From NCBI GenBank assembly GCA_025966365.1, contig JAICWV010000005.1:1-56589 (forward strand): DNA of 56,589 bases. Direction: 5' to 3'. Source of the stretch: Chloroflexota bacterium. GTDB lineage: Bacteria > Chloroflexota > UBA5177. Numbering within the stretch: the first letter of the stretch is position 1; each line of letters starts with the position of its first letter. Shown one piece after another: positions 50,478-56,589 of this stretch. Below the pieces are notes generated by a model. It saw only the letters and a list, made by a program, of their open reading frames with translations, searched no databases and was not told the DNA's origin. Position numbers and translations under genes: made by a program.

Positions 50478-50513
50478 CCGATGCCTCTCCATCCGCGAGG
50501 CGTCGGTTTTTTT
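50478..50513 (+). terminator. intrinsic terminator in the HNH gene leader
   Basis: CCGATGCCTC (50478-50487) pairs with GAGGCGTCGG (50497-50506, one T-G pair), then seven T. It lies 17 bases before the HNH start and just after the promoter, so it can only gate the HNH gene. Confidence 0.75.
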
Positions 50514-50530
50514 GTACCGGGAGGTCGCGG

Positions 50531-51055
50531 ATGCACGGTCGAGTCCTTGTCCTGAACCAGAATTTCGAGCCGCTGAACGTCTGTCCGATTCGGCGGGCCT
50601 TCGTTCTGGTGGGGGACGGGAAGGCAGAGATCATCGAAGAGGGGCAGATCGTGGTGCGCACCTCGCGCTCCGCCTACACCGCTCCCTCGGTGATCCGCTT
50701 GCTCTATCTCATCAAGCGCGTGCATCCGGTGGCAAAGCTGACCCGCAAGGAGCTCTTCATGCGGGACAACTACACCTGTCAGTACTGCGGGAAGCAGTCG
50801 CGCGATCTCACCATCGACCACGTGATCCCGCGCCACCGCGGCGGCCCGCACCGGTGGGAGAACCTGGTGAGCGCCTGCAAGTCGTGCAACCACCGCAAGG
50901 GCGGCCGCTCGCCGCACGAGGCCAACATGATCCTCCTGAGCGAGCCGCATCAGCCGCGCGTCAGCCGCTACTACTGGGTGCACCAGCACCTGAATGGCGC
51001 CTACGACCCGGTGTGGGTGAAGTTCATCCCGGACGCCAATCGCCTGAGCGGCTGA
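50531..51055 (+). CDS. HNH endonuclease
   Basis: The 174-residue protein begins VLVLNQNFEPLNVCPIRRAF and has an HNH domain near 80: CQYCGKQSRDLTIDHVIPRH, RGGPHRWENLVSACKSCNHR. The two CxxC pairs hold a structural zinc and DHVIPR carries the catalytic His. This form is widespread as a stand-alone gene in Chloroflexota and Cyanobacteria; its role is unknown. GGGAGG is six bases before the ATG. A leader terminator precedes it. Confidence 0.9.
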   Translation: MHGRVLVLNQNFEPLNVCPIRRAFVLVGDGKAEIIEEGQIVVRTSRSAYTAPSVIRLLYLIKRVHPVAKLTRKELFMRDNYTCQYCGKQSRDLTIDHVIPRHRGGPHRWENLVSACKSCNHRKGGRSPHEANMILLSEPHQPRVSRYYWVHQHLNGAYDPVWVKFIPDANRLSG

Positions 51056-51128
51056 CCACTCCGCGTGCGCGCACCGCGGTGCCACTAGCCTGGGCGCGGA
51101 TGGATGGTGTCTCCCGCGGTCAGCCGAT

Positions 51129-51515
51129 TCATGGTTGCGTGGCGCGCTCCACCGTCCGTATCAACTCATCCAGCTCGAAGGGCTTGGAAAGTGTCGCATA
51201 GGCCTCTATGGGGCCGCCCCCATCGGCAATCTGGCCGCCCGCGCTTACCACGATCAGCGGCACCGATGCGCCACCCGTGGCGCGGAATCGCGCTGCGAAC
51301 CCATGCCCGTCCAGAATCGGCATGGCCACGTCGAGCACCACCAGTGCCGGCATCTCGTGCGCCACACGCTCCAGGCCTTCCTGGCCATCGGCCGCAGTCA
51401 CCACGCGGAACCCCTCTTCTTCGAGCGCGAGCGAAAGGAAGAGGCGAATAGTCGCGTCATCGTCGATGACAAGAATCAGCGAGTCGGTACCCGGAGGAGA
51501 AGAGATGGAGCCCAA
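51129..51515 (-). CDS. stand-alone response regulator receiver
   Basis: The 128-residue single receiver domain has LILVIDDDATIRLFLSLALE, the phospho-acceptor Asp near 62 in ALVVLDVAMPILDGHGF, and the late Lys in ATLSKPFELDEL. There is no output domain. It lies 15 bases after the kinase gene and is surely its partner. Confidence 0.92.
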   Translation of the reverse strand: MGSISSPPGTDSLILVIDDDATIRLFLSLALEEEGFRVVTAADGQEGLERVAHEMPALVVLDVAMPILDGHGFAARFRATGGASVPLIVVSAGGQIADGGGPIEAYATLSKPFELDELIRTVERATQP

Positions 51516-51530
51516 CCTTGCCGGAGCGCT

Positions 51531-52757
51531 TCAGGCGTCGGGGGGGAGGCGCAGCGGCAGGCGCACTGTCACCGCCGTCCCGTGATCGGGCACGGACTCG
51601 GCCCATACGGCGCCACCATACCGTTCCACGATCTCCTGTACCCCGGCAAGACCTATGCCCGAGCCTGCAATGCTGCCGACATTACTACCACGGAAGTGCC
51701 GAACGAAGACCCGGGCCAGATCGTCAGATGGAATCCCGATGCCGTGGTCCTGCACAGCCAGCAGAACGTTCGGACCAGAGCCGCCGTCTTCCCGGCTCAG
51801 CCGCACGTCGATCCGGCCGCCTCCGGGACTGTACTTGACGGCATTGGAAAGAAGATTTCCGAGCATGCGCTCGATCTCGGAGGCATCCCATTGCCCCTCG
51901 ACCGCCCCGGCCTCCGGCTGAAACGTGATCAGGCGGTCTTTGCGAGTCTCCTGATGCATGGAGACGATCCGGGTCACGAGCGCGGTAAGTTCCAGGTAGG
52001 GGAGAGTGGGCTCAAGCCGGCGGTGGTGCCGGGCCAGGAGTTCATCGATCTGCGTCACCATGTGTCGGACCGTGGTATCGATATGTCCCAGATCCTCTCG
52101 CAACCGGGCGAGGTCCGGCGCCGCGTCGCGGTCCAGACGACGTTGCAGGAGCTGGGTGAAGCCTTTGATGGTGGTCAGTGGCGTCTTGAGATCGTGCGCC
52201 ACATCCGCAAGGATGTTCTGCTTCCGACGCTCGATCTCCCGCTGCAGCGCCAGCTCCTCGTGGGCCTCGCGAGCCTGATCCTGCGCTTCGAGCCCGGCCA
52301 TCAGGAGCTGGCGATTCGCGTCCCGCAGCTCATATGCGGAGCCGCCGCTTGTCTCGCGCACGGTCACGACCAACCCGGCGGGACGGCCACCGTTCTTGAT
52401 AGGCCAGACGGTATAGGCGGTGCCGGCATCGCCTTCGGTACCCGTCGCCAGCAGGTTCGCAGCATTGTCGGTGGCCCCGGACTCGTACACCTGGTCCAGC
52501 CGCGACCTGATGTACTCCGCGTGTCGTGCGGGAAGAACATCCGCTACAGGGCGACCTACCAACTCCTCGGCCGAAGTGCCGATTAGTTGGCAGAAAGCGG
52601 GGTTGGTATACCGAACCGTGTGTAACGCTCCTTCGGTCACCGCCACGGCCAGCGGCGAGTACTCCAGCACGCTGTATCCCGCACCTGCGTTGCTGGCAGT
52701 GGAAGCCTCGATTACTGATGTCTCTGCCTGCTGAGCGGCGAGTGAGTGATCGCCCAT
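51531..52757 (-). CDS. PAS-domain histidine kinase
   Basis: The 408-residue protein has a PAS domain (about 30-130: VLEYSPLAVAVTEGALHTVR, LIGTSAEELVGRPVADVLP), a short coiled coil (DQAREAHEELALQREIERRK), the phospho-acceptor segment ILADVAHDLKTPLTTIKGFT near 187, and an ATPase with NLLSNAVKYSPGG, VQDHGIGIPSDD and GSGIGLAGVQEIVERYGG. No membrane segment is seen, so it senses a cytoplasmic signal. ATG 52757 is preferred over 52796. It follows the KaiC-like gene by 59 bases. Confidence 0.9.
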   Translation of the reverse strand: MGDHSLAAQQAETSVIEASTASNAGAGYSVLEYSPLAVAVTEGALHTVRYTNPAFCQLIGTSAEELVGRPVADVLPARHAEYIRSRLDQVYESGATDNAANLLATGTEGDAGTAYTVWPIKNGGRPAGLVVTVRETSGGSAYELRDANRQLLMAGLEAQDQAREAHEELALQREIERRKQNILADVAHDLKTPLTTIKGFTQLLQRRLDRDAAPDLARLREDLGHIDTTVRHMVTQIDELLARHHRRLEPTLPYLELTALVTRIVSMHQETRKDRLITFQPEAGAVEGQWDASEIERMLGNLLSNAVKYSPGGGRIDVRLSREDGGSGPNVLLAVQDHGIGIPSDDLARVFVRHFRGSNVGSIAGSGIGLAGVQEIVERYGGAVWAESVPDHGTAVTVRLPLRLPPDA

Positions 52758-52816
52758 CGATGCACCTCGCGTGCTGCACCTTCCGCCAAATATCACCGGC
52801 GAGGACGCCCCGTTTT

Positions 52817-54304
52817 TCAGCCGGGCCCCGGCAACTCGTGACGCGCTACGCCCGTAATGATCCCAGTGTAGCCGGTGAGTGCCTCACCAACGACCAGACC
52901 CGAGTCAGTGATCTCGTATGTCCGCAGCTCGCTGCTGTGCTCGCTGCCGCGCATCTTGACCACCGTCATGACCTTCTGCAGCCGCGACTCCACCTCCACA
53001 TACCGCTGCAGGATGATGTCATCGGTCAAAAATGAGACCAGATCGGGACTGAATTGGAGACTGCTGAAGGACGTGCCCACTTCCGCCGTCATCAGCACTG
53101 TCACCCCGCTTCCGGTGAGCGCTCCTACCATCCGGTACAGCGATTCGCGGAAGTCCTGACGGAATGTCGGCGCGAGCGCCAGCTCGAAGCCGGAGAGCGA
53201 GTCGATGACCAGCCGTTGCGCCCCGACCCGCCTGACCGCCGCCTCGATCTCCAGCAGCGCCTCATCCACCGAGAGGTCCAGCGGCCGCAGATAGATGATC
53301 TCCAGGAGCCCCGTGCGAATCGTTTCCTCGAGGTCCAGGCCGAAGGCTCGGGCTCGCTTCAGGTACTCTCTCGGCCGCTCCTCGAAGACAGCAACCACGC
53401 CTGGTTCACCGAGCTTCAAGCCCTCCTCGATATACTGCGAGGCCAGCGCCGTTTTCCCCGAGCCAGAGGGGCCCACGACGAGGACTGAGTTCCAGGCGGG
53501 AATTCCACCGCCGGTCATTGCGTCCAGCGTTGCCTCCCCCATGGACAGCCGGCGATCGGGCGGCGGCCCAAGGTCGCCGGGTGGGCGCCGGATAATGCGG
53601 GGAAAAACCTGAATACCGTCATCGCTGATCCGCATCGTATGCAGCCCCGGCACCGGCGCCTGCCCCCGCATCTTGACCACCTGCAGCTTCCGCACCATCG
53701 AATTGCGCTCCATGCTCTGCGAGAGCCACAGGATGCCGTCGGCGACCGTGAAGACCGGGTTGTCCTGCAACTCGCCCTGTGAGTACTCGCCGACCAGGAA
53801 GGTGGTGGCTTGCCAGGCGGTGAGATGCAAGGTCAGGCGCTGAACAAAGGCTGCCAGGCTCAGTTGTCCGTCCCCGGCGTCCGCTGCCCGAATGACTGTG
53901 CGAAAGGAGTCCACGACCACGAGGCCCGGCTTCACCTCCTCCACCTGGCCCACGATACGTCCCAGCAGCGCGTCCAGGTCTCCCTCCAACACCTCGCGGC
54001 TGAGGTCGATGAAACGGATGCTCGTGCCCACCTTGGCGGTGTCAAAGAAGGTGAACTGTTGCTGGTAGCGCAGCATCTTGAGCGCCGGCTCGCCCATCAC
54101 CGTGAAGTAGAGGGCGGGGCGCTCGGGGGAGGAGAGGGCAAACGTGGTCTGCTGAGCAAGGGTGGTCTTGCCTGCGCCCGCCCCTCCAGCGATGATGTTG
54201 AAGGAGTACTCGGGGAGGCCACCTCCTATTGCCTCGTCCAGACCCGGTACCCCTGTTTCGAGCCTGGAGATCACCTCGCGCGGTCCCTGATTCCTCGCTG
54301 TCAT
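52817..54304 (-). CDS. KaiC-like double RecA-fold ATPase
   Basis: The 495-residue protein has two KaiC/RadA ATPase domains: Walker A GGAGAGKT (40-47) with GLVVVDSFRTVIRAAD, and Walker A GPSGSGKT near 276 with RLVIDSLSGFELALAP. Both start with the family's LETGVPGLDEAIGGGLP or MGEATLDAMTGGGIP lead-in. KaiC hexamers in cyanobacteria keep time; relatives elsewhere are signalling ATPases. kaiA and kaiB are absent here. It lies between an unknown gene and a kinase/receiver pair in one operon, suggesting it sets kinase output. Confidence 0.9.
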   Translation of the reverse strand: MTARNQGPREVISRLETGVPGLDEAIGGGLPEYSFNIIAGGAGAGKTTLAQQTTFALSSPERPALYFTVMGEPALKMLRYQQQFTFFDTAKVGTSIRFIDLSREVLEGDLDALLGRIVGQVEEVKPGLVVVDSFRTVIRAADAGDGQLSLAAFVQRLTLHLTAWQATTFLVGEYSQGELQDNPVFTVADGILWLSQSMERNSMVRKLQVVKMRGQAPVPGLHTMRISDDGIQVFPRIIRRPPGDLGPPPDRRLSMGEATLDAMTGGGIPAWNSVLVVGPSGSGKTALASQYIEEGLKLGEPGVVAVFEERPREYLKRARAFGLDLEETIRTGLLEIIYLRPLDLSVDEALLEIEAAVRRVGAQRLVIDSLSGFELALAPTFRQDFRESLYRMVGALTGSGVTVLMTAEVGTSFSSLQFSPDLVSFLTDDIILQRYVEVESRLQKVMTVVKMRGSEHSSELRTYEITDSGLVVGEALTGYTGIITGVARHELPGPG

Positions 54305-54310
54305 TGCTCC

Positions 54311-54775
54311 CTACGCCTCTTGTTGGTCCGGACCCAGTTCGGCCGGCAGCGCGTCCCACATCCTGCCCAGTAGGTGACGGGTCAGATCCTCACCCAGGAA
54401 CACCAATAGCAGTCCAATAAGGTTCGCGAAGAGAACTTCGATGCCCTGTCGCGCTACGTCTGGCGCCGCACCCCGAAGGCTGGCACAAATCCCTTCGAGG
54501 CCGACGCCGGGAGCGGTTCCTGTCTGCACGCCGGCTAAAAACGGATGCTCGACCCGAGCTGCCTGCAGGGCACGCGCGAAGAGCGCTTGACTCCCTACCT
54601 CCGTCACCAGGTTGGTCAGCAGCTGCCCCAGCTTCTGCGAGGCGCGTTCGGCTGCCTCCGGCAGTCCCTCCGCGCCCGCCTGTCCCAACTCCGCTGTCAG
54701 GATCCAATCCGCCAGAATCTGTTCTTCCTGCACGCTGGTGTTTGAGGTCCTTCTGCTAAACACTACTATCGACAA
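54311..54775 (-). CDS. unknown protein leading the KaiC-kinase operon
   Basis: The 154-residue protein starts near TTG 54775 (GTG 54763 or 54733 also possible). It is mostly helical, with LGQLLTNLVTEVGSQALFAR near 50 and a hydrophobic helix IEVLFANLIGLLLVFLGEDL near 112. I do not recognise it. Because it precedes the KaiC-like gene by six bases, it may be the sensory or adaptor part of the module. The hydrophobic stretch is short for a membrane helix and could be a dimer core. Confidence 0.65.
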   Translation of the reverse strand: MSIVVFSRRTSNTSVQEEQILADWILTAELGQAGAEGLPEAAERASQKLGQLLTNLVTEVGSQALFARALQAARVEHPFLAGVQTGTAPGVGLEGICASLRGAAPDVARQGIEVLFANLIGLLLVFLGEDLTRHLLGRMWDALPAELGPDQQEA

Positions 54776-54933
54776 ACATCGAGGCCATAGATCGTAGTCG
54801 TGTACCGGCGAAAGCAGATACGCTTGCTGGCATTAATTATAGGTATGTCCACCTGCCGCAGCTCGCGACTGTGGGGAGCCGCCGGACGCTATCGGCTAAG
54901 ATCGAGAGGCGGTTGACCGTGGAGGCCCGAGAC

Positions 54934-56589
54934 ATGGACGATCTTCGGCGTGTGACCGAGCGGCTCTATCCGGAGCAAGCGGAGCGGATCGTGGCGGAGA
55001 TAGCCGCCTCTATCGATCACGTTGCGCCTGCTGCCCGGCCAGCCCCAGACCTCTATTGGTACCGGTTCCTCCAGCTCTACTTCATCTATCCGGACAGCAT
55101 CGCTTTCGGCAGCGGGTCGCCGCTGGCGCGGCTGGTTCCCTATCTCCAGCACGTCAAGGACCTGGGCTGCAACGCCCTCCACATCCTGCCCTTTCTGGCC
55201 TCGCCCCTGGTGGATGCCGGGTTCGACGTCAGCGACTACCTGCAGGTGCGGCCGGACCTGGGCGCAATGGGCGACCTGGACGCAGTCATCGCCGAGGCGG
55301 AGCGGCTGCAGCTCCACCTCTTCATGGACCTGGTGGCCAACCACGTCTCGGAAGAGCACGACTGGTTCCGCAAGGCGCAGGCCGGCGATCCCAGATACCG
55401 CGACTACTTCATCACTGCCCGGACAAAGCCGCACTTCGTCGAGATGCGTCAGGAAGGGAGCGCCATCCTGGCCCGCTACATCGTCGACGGCGAGCCGGTT
55501 GACGTCGGCGTCGTCTTCCCCGAGTTTGTCGGCGAGATACCGCACTGGCGGCAGGAAGCCGACGGGACCTGGTACTACCACACCTTCTACCCGCAGCAGC
55601 CGGACCTGAACTGGCACAACCCCGAGGTCTTTCTGGAGTTCGCCAGGGTGGTCGCCTTCTGGACGGCTCGCGGCTTCAGCCTGCGGCTCGACGCCGTCTC
55701 CTTCATCGGCCAGGGCGCCTACAAGCGCACCGGCCGGCCCAACCCCTTTGCCGCCGATCTGGGCATCGCCCTGCGAGAGGTCGCCCGACGCGTCAATCCC
55801 AACACCGCCTTCCTGGTCGAGACCTATGAGCCGGTGCCCGCCATCGCGCGGTCCTTCGGCACCCCCGGCAAGAGGCGGGCAGAGCTGGCCTACAACTTCC
55901 ACCTGTGCACGCACCTCTGGGTGGCTCTGGCCCAGGGGAATGTGGAGTACATCTGGAAGACGCTCGACGAGGTGCGCGACGTGCCGGTTCACGCCGAGTG
56001 GATGAACTTTCTCCGCAACCACGACGAGCTCAGCCTGGGCTACCTGACCGACCCGCTGCTGAGCGCGGTTCAAGACGCCCTCATGCCCTACGGCGCGTCA
56101 TTTCGGTCGGGAACCGGGATATCCGGGCGCACCTTCTCCATGCTGCGGAGTAACGAGGAGCGGTTTCTCAACGCCTACTTCCTCCTCGCCTCCTTTCCCG
56201 GCGGCATGCTGATCCCCTTCGGCGACGAGTTCGGCGTCGAGAACGTCCCCATACCCGAGCTCCCCGAGCACCTGCGCGCCGACACCCGGAACATCAACCG
56301 CGGCCCCCTGACCGGCGGGGAACGCGAGACGCCCAGAGCCCGGCACATCACGCCCACGCTGGCGGAGGTGCTGCAGAAACGCGATGCGCTCAGAGAGTAC
56401 GTCAACGTCTGGCCGGCGCGGCTGCCGTCCCCTTCCGGCGTCTTCGCCGCCGCCTATCACCACGGCACCTCCGAGCTGCTGGCCTTTGCGAACATCACCG
56501 GCGAGTCGCAGCGGGTAGAGCTCCCGGATCGGCAGCTCGAGGACTACCGGGTTGTGCTGTCACTGGGGCAGGCGAAACCGGCGGGCACC
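54934..56589 (+). CDS. GH13 alpha-amylase-family enzyme (3' end outside window)
   Basis: The frame is open from ATG 54934, with GGAGG eight bases upstream, to the window edge (552 codons). All four GH13 regions are present: DLVANHV, FSLRLDAV with nucleophile Asp253, FLVETYEP with acid/base Glu296, and FLRNHDE with Asp364. LHILPFLASPLVDAGFDVSD and a small C-terminal beta domain beginning GVFAAAYHHGTSELLAFANI are also seen. No signal peptide, so it acts inside the cell. The layout is nearest trehalose synthase, sucrose phosphorylase and similar transferases; the exact reaction cannot be read. Confidence 0.9.
   Translation, partial: MDDLRRVTERLYPEQAERIVAEIAASIDHVAPAARPAPDLYWYRFLQLYFIYPDSIAFGSGSPLARLVPYLQHVKDLGCNALHILPFLASPLVDAGFDVSDYLQVRPDLGAMGDLDAVIAEAERLQLHLFMDLVANHVSEEHDWFRKAQAGDPRYRDYFITARTKPHFVEMRQEGSAILARYIVDGEPVDVGVVFPEFVGEIPHWRQEADGTWYYHTFYPQQPDLNWHNPEVFLEFARVVAFWTARGFSLRLDAVSFIGQGAYKRTGRPNPFAADLGIALREVARRVNPNTAFLVETYEPVPAIARSFGTPGKRRAELAYNFHLCTHLWVALAQGNVEYIWKTLDEVRDVPVHAEWMNFLRNHDELSLGYLTDPLLSAVQDALMPYGASFRSGTGISGRTFSMLRSNEERFLNAYFLLASFPGGMLIPFGDEFGVENVPIPELPEHLRADTRNINRGPLTGGERETPRARHITPTLAEVLQKRDALREYVNVWPARLPSPSGVFAAAYHHGTSELLAFANITGESQRVELPDRQLEDYRVVLSLGQAKPAGT

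Noticed and set aside
54889-56073. 394-codon minus-strand ORF
   Set aside because: It is antisense to the GH13 gene, whose four catalytic regions are intact.
1-56589. CRISPR arrays, transposases, prophage genes
   Set aside because: The repeats found are dispersed palindromes, not regularly spaced arrays, and no transposase, integrase or phage structural gene was recognised.

Overview
The window is a GC-rich bacterial chromosome segment. It most likely comes from a Chloroflexota genome, with Thermomicrobia or Sphaerobacter relatives the best guess. This rests on the gene repertoire: a Tat-exported Cys-rich protein with an MEEQRFDDLVRLIGG-type N-terminus, a metX-metY-CoA-binding-protein run, a DUF1385 protein, and a KaiC-like ATPase beside a histidine kinase. 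It is an inference, because no rRNA gene is present. I see no transposase, phage gene or CRISPR array. Coding density is high, with many 4-nt ATGA or GTGA overlaps, interrupted by repeat-rich non-coding islands of 0.3-0.65 kb.

Layout. 1-3.0 kb (minus): a MauE-type membrane protein fused to two thioredoxin domains (cut by the window edge), an Stf0-like sulfotransferase and a secreted protein with 28 cysteines. 3.2-5.6 kb: proB-proA. 5.7-9.5 kb: a Mut7-C protein, then metX-metY-CoA-binding protein behind an apparent transcription attenuator with a Met- and Cys-rich leader peptide. 9.6-11.5 kb: two exported beta-propeller proteins. 11.8-16.9 kb: a repeat protein of unknown function with small partners, an MBL-fold lactonase-like enzyme, a threonine dehydratase and a VapBC-type pair. 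16.9-20.7 kb (minus): glmU-prs-CNNM/CBS protein and tRNA-Gln. 21.0-27.8 kb: a sugar ABC importer with its two permeases fused in one chain, a membrane-anchored exported protein and a GH5 glycosidase. 28.5-34.6 kb: an amino-acid permease, zinc ribbons, a dual-specificity phosphatase, an MFS exporter behind a probable translation attenuator, MgtC and NnrU-like membrane proteins. 34.7-41.7 kb: an epimerase, an RHS remnant, MDR and Gfo/Idh dehydrogenases, an AI-2E-family transporter, an FAD amine oxidoreductase and a GHMP kinase. 41.9-46.7 kb: a CdaR/PucR regulator, a winged-helix regulator, a GIY-YIG-like protein, a stand-alone IF-1, DUF1385, an alpha/beta hydrolase and a small membrane protein. 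47.1-51.1 kb: a PRC-barrel protein, a ZIP transporter, an ECF sigma/anti-sigma pair and an HNH nuclease. 51.1-54.8 kb (minus): a four-gene KaiC-kinase-receiver module. 54.9 kb to the end: a GH13 enzyme cut by the window edge.

The most interesting material is regulatory and non-coding: two candidate leader-peptide attenuators (metX and the MFS gene), a terminator-first leader before the HNH gene, a recurring leaderless-promoter geometry (a -10 hexamer exactly six bases before the start codon), and at least four families of intergenic repeats, some with compensatory changes that suggest folded RNA or DNA. The least explained protein is the product of 11804-13675, which appears to be built from eight copies of one small unit.
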